DNA of 64,000 nucleotides from Flavobacterium panici (GTDB lineage: Bacteria; Bacteroidota; Bacteroidia; Flavobacteriales; Flavobacteriaceae): NCBI RefSeq assembly GCF_903819335.1, contig NZ_CAIJDE010000036.1:1-64000 (forward strand), written 5' to 3'. A program made the translations under genes and the position numbers. Positions within the stretch are counted from its first letter, which is position 1. The number at the start of each line of letters is the position of its first letter. The notes beneath the pieces are model-generated. The model saw nothing but the letters and a program-made list of their open reading frames with translations, was not told the DNA's origin and searched no databases. Shown one piece after another: positions 25,761-33,814 of this stretch.

Positions 25761-25930
25761 AAAGAGTTAATTTAGGTTACTTTACGGTTTTCCATCACAA
25801 ACATCATAATAATTTAAAAAATAGTACCAAGTATAAACACCTGATTTAACATACTATAGTGTTGAAAAATAAGAAATAAAAATAATTACTCTACACGTTA
25901 AATATAATTTATTGCACTTTAAAGCATTAA

Positions 25931-26050
25931 TTACAATCCTTCCCTCTTGCCAAAAACCTAATTTTGAAATGATAAAAATTCATTCCAAAAGTAAGAAAGG
26001 TCAAAGTGGGTACGCGAAATAGTGAAAGAGAAAAAATGGAAATTCATTAT
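25931..26050 (+). pseudogene. Decayed duplicate of the radical SAM gene promoter and first codons
   Basis: It aligns by eye with 26573-26690: CCTAATTTTGAA, TGATAAAA, ATTCCAAAA, GGTCAAA, TACnCGAAA, GTGA and GAGAA recur in order, with small indels and a changed start region. It covers the upstream region and about 13 codons of the radical SAM gene on the same strand; the rest of the gene is absent and a small opposite-strand gene follows. The remaining upstream part (25690-25930) holds only the drt3a leader and AT-rich DNA. Confidence 0.75.
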
Positions 26051-26062
26051 AGTAAAAAGCGT

Positions 26063-26305
26063 TTAAGCCGCTTTCTGTACACATACCTTTTGCTCTAAAA
26101 GCTTAATCTGATCTTCTGAACAAAGAATTTGTTCCCTAAGATCATTTCTATAGACTTCAATCAAATAATGAAAAGTCATTTCTTTCATTGCAGATTTTTT
26201 GATAAGTCCTTTTTTAAAATCTAATTTTCTTTCTAATACAATAGCCCTGTAAGATCTTCCGCTTAAAGTTGTGTAGGATACATCTTGTCCTTTTTCAAAA
26301 TTCAT
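26063..26305 (-). CDS. Small hypothetical protein
   Basis: 80 residues, no signal peptide. It begins MNFEKGQDVSYTTLSGRSYR and shows a beta-rich N-terminus that may be an SH3-like or Hypervirulence/HVA1-type small barrel, followed by a charged helix (EDQIKLLEQK). No family is recognised with certainty. It lies alone between the decayed and the intact 5' end of the radical SAM gene, on the opposite strand to that gene, and so looks like an inserted cassette. Confidence 0.55.
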   Translation of the reverse strand: MNFEKGQDVSYTTLSGRSYRAIVLERKLDFKKGLIKKSAMKEMTFHYLIEVYRNDLREQILCSEDQIKLLEQKVCVQKAA

Positions 26306-26651
26306 TGCTTTAGCTTTTTTTATTTCTTAAATTTTATTCGCTAATACAGTAGTCTCCATTTTATCAAAAAAAGAGTTGAAAAATAATTTTAAAGGGGGCT
26401 AAAAAAACTTTCTAAACTGTTAGCGCAATGTATAAATATTCAAAAATTTTGAACCACGTATTTATACCTGTTTTTAAACTTTAACTATTTTATCCTGAGT
26501 AAGATAATTATTAAGAAAAGCTTTGTTATTGTTGACTTTAGCTTGAATTTTTGATACAATTTAGAACACTAATTTTCAACCCTTCTCCATACCAAATCCC
26601 TAATTTTGAATTGATAAAATTTTATTCCAAAAACAAATAAAAAAGGTCAAA
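26306..26651. other. Divergent intergenic region, small gene/radical SAM gene
   Basis: AT-rich, no gene. Its last 80 bp (from 26573) are the intact version of the sequence duplicated at 25931-26050. No clear -7 box was found for either gene; GATACAATTTAG near 26551 is only a weak match. Confidence 0.4.
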
Positions 26652-27911
26652 ATGGTACACGAAAGAGTGATGGAGAAATTGGCAATTTTAGCCGATGCAG
26701 CAAAATATGATGTTTCGTGTTCGTCCAGCGGCAGCAAACGGGAAAATAAAGGCAAAGGACTTGGCGATGCATTGGGAAAGGGAATTTGTCATGCGTATAC
26801 CGAAGACGGGCGCTGTGTTTCGTTGCTTAAAATTTTACTGACCAATCATTGTATTTTCGATTGTGCGTATTGTGTGAGCAGAAAAAGTAATGATGTAAAA
26901 CGCGCCGCCTTCACGGTTCAGGAAGTGGTGGATTTGACCATTGGTTTTTACCGAAGAAATTATATCGAAGGTTTATTTTTAAGTTCGGGTATTTTTGATA
27001 ATCCCGATTATACGATGGAACGTTTGGTGAGAATTGTAAAGAAACTTCGGCTAGAAGAAAACTTTAATGGATACATTCATTTAAAAGCGATTCCGGGCGC
27101 GAGCGACGAATTACTAAAAGAGGCAGGACTTTATGCTGATCGTTTAAGCGTAAATGTCGAAATGCCAACAGAACAAAGTCTTAAATTACTGGCTCCCGAT
27201 AAAAATCATATTGATGTGATTAAACCAATGGAATATCTCAAAAATGAAATTGTTAGTTATAAAGAAGAAAAAAAGCTCAACTACAAAGCGCCGCTTTTTG
27301 CTCCGGCAGGTCAAAGTACACAAATGGTTATTGGTGCAACCAAAGAAAATGACATGGAAATTTTAGGAATGGCCAATTATTTCTACGAACAAATGAACAT
27401 GAAACGAGTTTATTATTCGGGATATGTGCCCATAAGTTATGACAATCGGCTTCCGGCGATTGGAACTCCGGTTCCTATGATTCGGGAAAACCGATTGTAT
27501 CAGGCCGATTGGTTAATTCGCTTTTACGGATTTAATGTAAATGAAATTGTAGGTTTCGATCAGCCAAATCTGGATTTGGATATTGACCCAAAACTGGGCT
27601 GGGCTTTGCGAAATCTGAATCAATTTCCGGTTGATATCAATACTGCCGATTTAGAATTAATTCTTCGAATTCCCGGAATCGGAGTTAGAAGTGCTTATAA
27701 GATTGTCGCCGCCAGAAAATTTAAAAGATTGCAGCCCGAAGATTTACAGAAATTAGGAATCGCTTACAGCAGATCAAAATACTTTTTGGCTTTTGCTTCG
27801 CCTTTTCAATTGCAGCGGGATTTGACTTCCATCCAAATAAAAGATCATATTTTAAATACGCAGAAAAGCAAATACAAAAACGATTTTTCGAATCAGCTTT
27901 CTTTATTTTAA
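26652..27911 (+). CDS. Radical SAM protein, putative DNA modification/repair (TIGR03916-like)
   Basis: 419 residues. The radical SAM cluster motif CxxxCxxC is CIFDCAYC (Cys67, Cys71, Cys74), followed by typical barrel motifs (GLFLSSGIF, SVNVEMPTEQSLKLLAPDK). The C-terminus has a helix-hairpin-helix DNA-binding motif (ILRIPGIGVRSAYKIVAARK, about 335-355). This is the layout of the family annotated as putative DNA modification/repair radical SAM protein, which is always linked to a DUF4130 partner; that partner follows 5 bp downstream. The reaction is not known. The gene borders the DRT3 island. Confidence 0.85.
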   Translation: MVHERVMEKLAILADAAKYDVSCSSSGSKRENKGKGLGDALGKGICHAYTEDGRCVSLLKILLTNHCIFDCAYCVSRKSNDVKRAAFTVQEVVDLTIGFYRRNYIEGLFLSSGIFDNPDYTMERLVRIVKKLRLEENFNGYIHLKAIPGASDELLKEAGLYADRLSVNVEMPTEQSLKLLAPDKNHIDVIKPMEYLKNEIVSYKEEKKLNYKAPLFAPAGQSTQMVIGATKENDMEILGMANYFYEQMNMKRVYYSGYVPISYDNRLPAIGTPVPMIRENRLYQADWLIRFYGFNVNEIVGFDQPNLDLDIDPKLGWALRNLNQFPVDINTADLELILRIPGIGVRSAYKIVAARKFKRLQPEDLQKLGIAYSRSKYFLAFASPFQLQRDLTSIQIKDHILNTQKSKYKNDFSNQLSLF

Positions 27912-27916
27912 ACCCA

Positions 27917-28693
27917 ATGACACAAGTAATTTACGATAGTACTTTTGAAGGCTGGCTTTCGGCTGTATTTGAAATCTACGAGCTTAAACTCGAAGATGTG
28001 GTTTTTGCTAAAAGCGAAGTATCAAATGCTTTGCTTTTTTCGGATAAACATTTGGTGTCAACAGATTTAGTAAAAGCAAAACGGGTTTTAAACGGATTGA
28101 AACAAAAGCTATCAAAAGAAGGTTTTGCGAATATTTACAGAGCATTTTTATCTGAAATTGATAAAATTGACGAAACCTTATTTCAATACGTAAAATATAT
28201 TTTTTCGAGTTCCATAAATGTGGAAGGTGATTTATCTAATTCACCAGTTTTGGAAGTTAGAAAAGCTGCTCATTTAACCGGAAGAGAAAGCCACAGAATG
28301 GAAGCTTTTGTTCGGTTTAAATTGACCAAAGACAATTTGTATTACGCAATCGTAGAACCCGACTGCGATGTTTTGCCTTTAATAGAACGTCATTTTAAAA
28401 ACCGTTATGCCGATCAGCGCTGGTTAATTTATGATGCCAAACGCAAATACGGCATTTATTATGATCTCGAAAATACAACATCGGTACAATTAGAGTTTAA
28501 TGCTAATTCCAATTCTTCTAAATTTTTAGCCGAAATATGTGACGACGATGAGGAGTTTTTTCAGAATCTCTGGCGTCGTTATTTCAGCAGCGTTAATATC
28601 GAATCGAGAAAAAATACCAAATTGCATTTACAGCACATGCCGAAACGTTATTGGAAGAATTTGACAGAGAAAATCCCGAATTTGAAAAGATAA
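27917..28693 (+). CDS. DUF4130 / TIGR03915-like DNA metabolism protein
   Basis: 258 residues, cytoplasmic. It begins VIYDSTFEGWLSAVFEIYE, the usual start of this family, and has the conserved core AHLTGRESHRMEAFVRFK, followed by HFKNRYADQRWLIYDAKRKYG. The family is the obligate neighbour of the TIGR03916-type radical SAM protein and in some bacteria is fused to a uracil-DNA glycosylase-like domain; no such domain is present here. It is translated from the same transcript (5-bp gap). Molecular role is unknown. Confidence 0.85.
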   Translation: MTQVIYDSTFEGWLSAVFEIYELKLEDVVFAKSEVSNALLFSDKHLVSTDLVKAKRVLNGLKQKLSKEGFANIYRAFLSEIDKIDETLFQYVKYIFSSSINVEGDLSNSPVLEVRKAAHLTGRESHRMEAFVRFKLTKDNLYYAIVEPDCDVLPLIERHFKNRYADQRWLIYDAKRKYGIYYDLENTTSVQLEFNANSNSSKFLAEICDDDEEFFQNLWRRYFSSVNIESRKNTKLHLQHMPKRYWKNLTEKIPNLKR

Positions 28694-28707
28694 TAATTTG
28701 GATGAAT

Positions 28708-29076
28708 TTAATCTTCTGCAGGCAAAACTATCTTACAATCCATAAACGAAACTTCCGGATTCCATTGAATCGTCCAGTCGCACATTTGTTTTAAAACCGG
28801 AAGAAAAGATTTTCCTTTATCTGTTAAGGAATATTCTACTCTTGGCGGTACTTCTCCAAATTTCTGTCTCAAAATAAAACCATCCTCTTCAAGTTCACGA
28901 AGCTGATCAGTTAATACTTTCCTAGAAACACCTTCCATAAAGAAAAGTAGTTTTCCAAAACGCACGCTTTTATTAGCCAGTAAATACAGAATAAGCGGTT
29001 TCCATTTAGTGCCAATTATATTTATTGTGTGAAGCATTGAACAAGAATCTTTATTCTCAAGTAGTTTCCGTGCCAT
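28708..29076 (-). CDS. HxlR family winged-helix regulator
   Basis: 122 residues. It has the HxlR signature: CSMLHTINIIGTKWKPLILY near the start, the recognition region GVSRKVLTDQLRELEEDGF and the wing PRVEYSLTDKGKSFLPVL. Cys12 in DSCSML is at the position used for thiol or aldehyde sensing in several members. It is divergent to the SnoaL/SDR pair, with a perfect 9-2-9 inverted repeat between, so it is the likely repressor of that pair. Confidence 0.9.
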   Translation of the reverse strand: MARKLLENKDSCSMLHTINIIGTKWKPLILYLLANKSVRFGKLLFFMEGVSRKVLTDQLRELEEDGFILRQKFGEVPPRVEYSLTDKGKSFLPVLKQMCDWTIQWNPEVSFMDCKIVLPAED

Positions 29077-29132
29077 AAGTTACTTTTTAGTTACCGCAAT
29101 TTTTCTTAAATCAATTTACATTAGTTGCAAAT

Positions 29133-29152
29133 ATAAACTATTGATAGTTTAT
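29133..29152. promoter_or_regulatory. Candidate HxlR operator ATAAACTAT-TG-ATAGTTTAT
   Basis: An exact 20-bp inverted repeat (9-2-9) midway in the 163-bp gap between the HxlR gene and the SnoaL gene. Symmetry and position suit a dimeric winged-helix regulator controlling both directions. Confidence 0.6.
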
Positions 29153-29239
29153 TTGTGGAACTATTGTAAACAAAAGTAGTTAAGAAGTAATAATAAGCCA
29201 TTTTTCTGCAGAAAAAACGACTGAAAAACATGTAAAATT

Positions 29240-29689
29240 ATGAAGATAAATAAAGAAGAAATGGTGAAAGGATTAACAACATCCGAAATAGAATCAATTA
29301 AAACCTTTTATACAATTTGGGGAACAAAACAACCTGAATTATTAGATGAAATCTGTACGCCGGACTGGAAGGATGTGCCGCTTTTACCCAATCAGGCAGC
29401 AGGTCCAAAAGGTTTACAAGATATTATTAAAGGTTTTACAACTGATTTTCCCGATATCGAAATCAATATTTTAGAAATCTTTGGAACGCATGAACGTGCG
29501 GCGGTAAGAGCTGAAATTGTATTTACACACAATAAAGAATTGATTGGCATACCGGCAACGGACAAAAAAGTGTCTGTCGCGATACATGAATTTCATTATT
29601 TAAAAGATGGAAAAATAACACATACCTGGCATTTAGAAGACTGGTTTGGTTTACTAATGCAAAGCGGCGGATTTAAACCCAATAATTAA
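29240..29689 (+). CDS. SnoaL-like ester cyclase family protein
   Basis: 149 residues, NTF2-like fold: FYTIWGTKQPELLDEICTPD at the start, GPKGLQDIIKGFTTDFPDIE in the middle and the FHYLKDGKITHTWHLEDWFG end motif typical of SnoaL-like polyketide cyclase proteins. Small-molecule binding or an isomerase-type role is expected, but the substrate is unknown. It lies 17 bp before the SDR gene and is probably controlled by the divergent HxlR regulator. Confidence 0.8.
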   Translation: MKINKEEMVKGLTTSEIESIKTFYTIWGTKQPELLDEICTPDWKDVPLLPNQAAGPKGLQDIIKGFTTDFPDIEINILEIFGTHERAAVRAEIVFTHNKELIGIPATDKKVSVAIHEFHYLKDGKITHTWHLEDWFGLLMQSGGFKPNN

Positions 29690-29706
29690 TTTAAGATAAA
29701 AACAAA

Positions 29707-30375
29707 ATGAACAAATTATATAAAACAGCTGTAATAACAGGAATTAGCAGCGGAATAGGTTTAGCCTTAATAAAAAAATTACTAAACGAAAATTATAATG
29801 TAATAGGAACAACAAGATCTGGAAAGTTAGATGATTTTTCGCATTCGAATTTGCAAGTAATTTCATTAGAAGCTACCAATCAGGAAAGTAGAGAGAACGC
29901 TATTAAAGAAATTTTAGCGATTACAACAGATATTGATTTACTGGTAAACAATGCCGGAATTGCTCCCGATGCTTTTTCAAATCAACCCGATTTTGATTCC
30001 TTTACCGAAACCATTGATACAAATGTGACGAGTGTAATTTTCTTTACAGAATCATTATTAAAAAATATTAAAACGGGCGGAAAGATTGCTTTTATTTCAA
30101 GCAGTATGGGATTATTAAAAAATGCAGCTCCAAATGGAACAGCTTACAGAATATCAAAAAATGCGATCAATATGTATGCAGCAATGCTGGCAACAAGAGT
30201 AATTGATAAAGAAATTATTGTAACACCAATTCATCCGGGCTGGGTTCAAACTAAATTAGGCGGAAACCAAGCGCCATTTACTACAGAAGATTCTGCAGAC
30301 GGAATTTATAATGCTATTCTTTTAAACACAGCATCAGGTAAATTTTGGGATATTACCATTCCTGGTTTAGATTAA
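29707..30375 (+). CDS. Short-chain dehydrogenase/reductase
   Basis: 222 residues. NAD(P)-binding TGISSGIG near residue 11, NNAG motif (LLVNNAGIAPD), SS at the catalytic serine (FISSSMG) and YRISK as the YxxxK catalytic pair. Classic SDR of the small, cytoplasmic type; substrate unknown. Second gene of the HxlR-linked operon, closed by the terminator at 30397-30430. Confidence 0.9.
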   Translation: MNKLYKTAVITGISSGIGLALIKKLLNENYNVIGTTRSGKLDDFSHSNLQVISLEATNQESRENAIKEILAITTDIDLLVNNAGIAPDAFSNQPDFDSFTETIDTNVTSVIFFTESLLKNIKTGGKIAFISSSMGLLKNAAPNGTAYRISKNAINMYAAMLATRVIDKEIIVTPIHPGWVQTKLGGNQAPFTTEDSADGIYNAILLNTASGKFWDITIPGLD

Positions 30376-30396
30376 TTATTCTGAATTTTAAACTAT

Positions 30397-30430
30397 AAAA
30401 CCCTTAAACAAATTAATGTTTAAGGGTTTT
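30397..30430. terminator. Bidirectional intrinsic terminator
   Basis: AAAACCCTTAAACA (30397-30410), AATTAA loop, TGTTTAAGGGTTTT (30417-30430). Perfect 14-bp stem between convergent genes, serving both. Confidence 0.9.
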
Positions 30431-30449
30431 GTTTTTCAGAGTTAAGACT

Positions 30450-30998
30450 TTACAGTAATTGTAATTTCTTCTCTTTTTGTCTGTCTATTAGCGAAGGCTG
30501 TTTAAAATAAGAAGTAAGTTCTAAGGAATAAATGACGCTGGTAATTTTCCATTTTCCATCTCTTTTAATTAACGTTAAATATTTACCACCAAAATTGGTC
30601 ATTTTATTATCCGCCCAAAAACTATAATCCATTGTTACGGCGGCGACAGTTCCATCTTCAATAATATGAATGTTGTCAAACTTATCTTCAGTAGATTTGT
30701 GGCGGAATAAACTTCTCATAAAGCCTTTATAAGTACCGGAAAAATAATTCGATCGGGCTTTTTCTTTTCCGTTTGTTTCTATTTCTTTATTTTGTGATTT
30801 ATCCATAAGCGCAGCGCACCAGGTAACAGTTCCGTCATTAAATAAATCGTAAAAAGCGATAGAATCTTTTTTGATTACGCTTTCGCTGTACTTTTCTATA
30901 ATGGCATTTATTTCTTTTTTGTTATCTGTTTTTTGCTGAGCGCTTATATTTTGGATGAAAATCAAACAGCCCAAAATCAATGGTTTTATATATTTCAT
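30450..30998 (-). CDS. Exported NTF2/SnoaL-like (DUF4440-type) protein
   Basis: 182 residues. A signal peptide (MKYIKPLILGCLIFIQNISA) precedes an NTF2-like domain: INAIIEKYSESVIKKDSIAF, then GTVTWCAAL and the final strand pair with GGKYLTLIKRDGKWKITSV. Role unknown, periplasmic. It overlaps the tautomerase gene by 4 bp (ATGA), so the two are coupled in translation. Confidence 0.75.
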   Translation of the reverse strand: MKYIKPLILGCLIFIQNISAQQKTDNKKEINAIIEKYSESVIKKDSIAFYDLFNDGTVTWCAALMDKSQNKEIETNGKEKARSNYFSGTYKGFMRSLFRHKSTEDKFDNIHIIEDGTVAAVTMDYSFWADNKMTNFGGKYLTLIKRDGKWKITSVIYSLELTSYFKQPSLIDRQKEKKLQLL

Positions 30999-31405
30999 TT
31001 TTCTAATTTTATACGATTATGAATCAGTTTGTATTCAATAGTTAATCCCTCATAACCGTACGCATCAGCTTTCATTTCTTCGATTGCAGTATAACTTACC
31101 GGATGGATTCCGCCTAATCGAAGTGCCAATGCTTCGTGAACAGCATCGATATAATTGGCTTTATCGTTTTTTAGATTGGTAGAATCAGAAATTTTAATCG
31201 TAAGATGAAAACTTTTTGTTTGTAAATCTTCCAGCGATTCAGAATTAATAAACCAAAAATTGTCTGGAACAAATGATACCGTTACAACCGTAACTTCGGG
31301 TTTTTTATTCAGCACCTTTTTGGTAAGGCCGCTAATAATTACCGCTAATTCTTTTGCTAAAGCTGCGTCTTCTTCGCCGCTGACTTTTAAATTTATAATA
31401 GGCAT
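30995..31405 (-). CDS. Tautomerase superfamily protein
   Basis: 136 residues. After Met removal the N-terminal Pro (MPIINLKVSG) would be the catalytic base of the 4-oxalocrotonate tautomerase family. The length suggests a fused two-unit form or a MIF-like member. Family-level keto-enol tautomerase activity is likely; substrate unknown. It is upstream of the DUF4440-type gene with ATGA overlap and 60 bp downstream of the Crp/Fnr-like gene. Confidence 0.75.
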   Translation of the reverse strand: MPIINLKVSGEEDAALAKELAVIISGLTKKVLNKKPEVTVVTVSFVPDNFWFINSESLEDLQTKSFHLTIKISDSTNLKNDKANYIDAVHEALALRLGGIHPVSYTAIEEMKADAYGYEGLTIEYKLIHNRIKLEK

Positions 31406-31464
31406 ACTTCAAATATTTAATATTTAATAATTAATGAAGTACAAAGCTCATTATAACAACAGAC

Positions 31465-32040
31465 TTATTTATTGATGTATGTTAAGAGTTTTATTCGGCT
31501 TAAAGATTCCGGCTTAATTCCTAAATAAGAGGCAATATGGTATTGAGGCACTTTCTGCTCAATTTCAGGATAAAGCTTTCTGATCATTTCTAATCTTTCG
31601 GCAGCAGAATTTTTTAGGAAAGAAGTTTCTCTTTTACATTTTCTGATGAAATAATTATCAGAAATGTATTTGGCAAGTTTTAAATAATTAGTGTCTTTTT
31701 CGATTAATGAATGAAACTGCTTATGCGTGATGTAATATAATTCAACATCCGTTAAAGCTTCTATATTACAGTTTGTTGGCATTTGCGTTAAAAAACTGGT
31801 GTAAGCACTTGCAAAACTATTTTCGAGATAAAAATCATTATTAAATTCTCCGTCATTATTTTGCACATACGATCTCAAGGTTCCCGAAATTACGATAGCA
31901 ATAAAATCGCAAACAGAACCTTCCTGAATTAAATATTGTTTTTTCTTGAGGGTTTTAAGATGCAATTCTTTTAAGAATTCTTCAAAATGATTGGAACTTA
32001 ATCCTAAGGTTTCGGTAAAAATAGCGCGTAGTGATTCCAT
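31465..32040 (-). CDS. Crp/Fnr family regulator
   Basis: 191 residues. Cyclic-nucleotide-binding-like beta roll (LIQEGSVCDFIAIVISGTLR), a long helix (SFLKNSAAERLEMIRKLYPE) and a C-terminal HTH (QYHIASYLGIKPESLSRIK). No Fnr-type Fe-S cysteine cluster is seen, so this is the common Bacteroidota Crp-like type. It may regulate the tautomerase/DUF4440 genes that follow. Confidence 0.85.
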   Translation of the reverse strand: MESLRAIFTETLGLSSNHFEEFLKELHLKTLKKKQYLIQEGSVCDFIAIVISGTLRSYVQNNDGEFNNDFYLENSFASAYTSFLTQMPTNCNIEALTDVELYYITHKQFHSLIEKDTNYLKLAKYISDNYFIRKCKRETSFLKNSAAERLEMIRKLYPEIEQKVPQYHIASYLGIKPESLSRIKLLTYINK

Positions 32041-32117
32041 TACTAATTGATGTACAATAATCTAGGTAAAGATAATGTAATCTCACTTTAGTACTGATTG
32101 AATAAAAGATAAATTTT

Positions 32118-33584
32118 CTACTTACTCTTCTTCAAAGCATCCAATAATTCCACCATATCAACCACGCCATAAGTAGACGAATAATCAGAAACCGCATACG
32201 GTAATATCAAACTATTGTTATGAATAATTGCCCCGCAGGAATACACTACATTCGGAACATAACCTTCACGTTCGTCTTCAAGCGGAGAAAGTAACGGTTC
32301 GCTAAGTCTTCCAATTTCTTTTGACGGATCATCAAGATCAAAAAGTGACGCGCCAATGCAGTAGCGACGCATTGTACCAACACCGTGTGTAATAACAAGC
32401 CAGCCTTCCTCGGTCCAAAGTGGCGAACCGCAATTTCCTATTTGGGTAAGTTCCCAGGTGTAACGCGGCTGCTGTAATAAAACGGGATTATTCCATTGTG
32501 TTGCGCGGTTCGAATACATAATGTAATTGTTTACACCATCGATTCGGGCAAGCATGGCATATTTTCCTTTTATTTTTCTTGGAAACAAAGCCAGGTTTTT
32601 ATTTTGGGCGCCTTCTCCGTGTAAAGGCATTACTCTAAAAGAATAAAAATCTTCTGTAGAAATCAGTTTTGGTAAAATAGCATGACCGTTATAGGCGGTG
32701 TAAGTTGCCATTACACGAACAGAATCATCATCATCGGTAAAACGTACAAAACGTGCGTCTTCAATTCCGCGGCTTTCAGAATCGGATATTGGGAAAATAA
32801 CACGTTCCGTAATATCAGAATCGTGTTTGAATTGCAAATCGTAAAACGAATTGGCCAGCCATAGAATTTCTTCAAGAGCAACTCTTCTTTCCTGACGAAT
32901 CAACGGATCACCCAATGCTGTGGTTAATAAACTTTTAAGGACAGCAAACTCAAATTCATCCGGTAAACCCTGCATAATTTGATCGATGTATTTATCCTGC
33001 GTATGCATTTCGATCAGCTTGGTCAAAAATCGCTCTTTATTGAATAAAGTTTTATGTTCAATTTCGGCTTTATCAATATGATGACCAATTTTCATTATCT
33101 GAAGATTGTTGTCTCTGTCCAGGATTCCTCGTCTAAAAACAATAGATGAAATATGGCCTTCACCCGTGGCACGAAAAGAAATAATAACTCGTTTTTCGCC
33201 AACTTCAAGACCCGACTGATCAAAATCTTCTACAATTGAGGGATTAAAAATAGCAGCAGATTCAATAGCATATTCCATAGTGCAATAAGAACCAATAAGC
33301 ATTTTTCGATTCAAAGACATGGCTTCATAATCGACTTGCATGGATTCGATAATAGGCCTGATTTTTTCGCAGTGTCTAAAAAATATAGCCGAAATATTGC
33401 GATGGCGTCTGGCAAATTCACGAAGAGTCTGCTCTAAAGTTTCCAACACTTGTTTTTCATCCAATGTCATAATCCGAAGCACCATTTGCTGGGTTCGCTC
33501 ATAACCATTCATAAAATATCGGGCAACAACTCTTCTGGAATCTGGGGTGAATTTTATACTTTTTCGGACTACTGATACTCGCAT
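32118..33584 (-). CDS. Glycoside hydrolase family 130 phosphorylase-like protein
   Basis: 488 residues, no signal peptide, so cytoplasmic. It has a five-bladed beta-propeller pattern with GH130 motifs: GIEDARFVRFTDDDD and the GNCGSPLWTEEGWLVITHGV region, and the end VVYSCGAIIHNNSLILPYAV. GH130 enzymes phosphorolyse beta-mannosidic links or act as hydrolases; this longer form, with an N-terminal helical part of about 180 residues, belongs with the members of unsettled substrate. It stands alone, with a dyad in its promoter at 33602-33618. Confidence 0.85.
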   Translation of the reverse strand: MRVSVVRKSIKFTPDSRRVVARYFMNGYERTQQMVLRIMTLDEKQVLETLEQTLREFARRHRNISAIFFRHCEKIRPIIESMQVDYEAMSLNRKMLIGSYCTMEYAIESAAIFNPSIVEDFDQSGLEVGEKRVIISFRATGEGHISSIVFRRGILDRDNNLQIMKIGHHIDKAEIEHKTLFNKERFLTKLIEMHTQDKYIDQIMQGLPDEFEFAVLKSLLTTALGDPLIRQERRVALEEILWLANSFYDLQFKHDSDITERVIFPISDSESRGIEDARFVRFTDDDDSVRVMATYTAYNGHAILPKLISTEDFYSFRVMPLHGEGAQNKNLALFPRKIKGKYAMLARIDGVNNYIMYSNRATQWNNPVLLQQPRYTWELTQIGNCGSPLWTEEGWLVITHGVGTMRRYCIGASLFDLDDPSKEIGRLSEPLLSPLEDEREGYVPNVVYSCGAIIHNNSLILPYAVSDYSSTYGVVDMVELLDALKKSK

Positions 33585-33601
33585 AGTTTTTGGTTTTTTA
33601 G

Positions 33602-33618
33602 CACAATGTGTAATTGTG
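33602..33618. promoter_or_regulatory. Dyad CACAAT-GTGTA-ATTGTG upstream of the GH130 gene
   Basis: An exact 6-5-6 inverted repeat 18 bp upstream of the GH130 start, in a 230-bp gap. It may be an operator or a leader hairpin. No -7 box was found. Confidence 0.35.
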
Positions 33619-33814
33619 TTTTCTAATGTTAGAATGATTACTTCGTGTATAATTTGTTTTGAAAAATTTTAGAAATAAACCTCATAAATAAGGGGGTATT
33701 AGTTCTAATTTTATAACAAGTTAATGATTTTGGTCACTAAAAAAAACTTTTTTATGAACTATTTGGCTGTATTTCCTTCTCTGTTTATTTTAAAAGGAAG
33801 TCAAGGATCAAAGT

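Noticed and set aside
25690..25930. ncRNA upstream of drt3a instead of downstream of drt3b
   Set aside because: This stretch has only the small TATTCG/CGAATA dyad and no AC repeat or terminator, so the downstream region is the better candidate. It cannot be fully excluded without RNA data.
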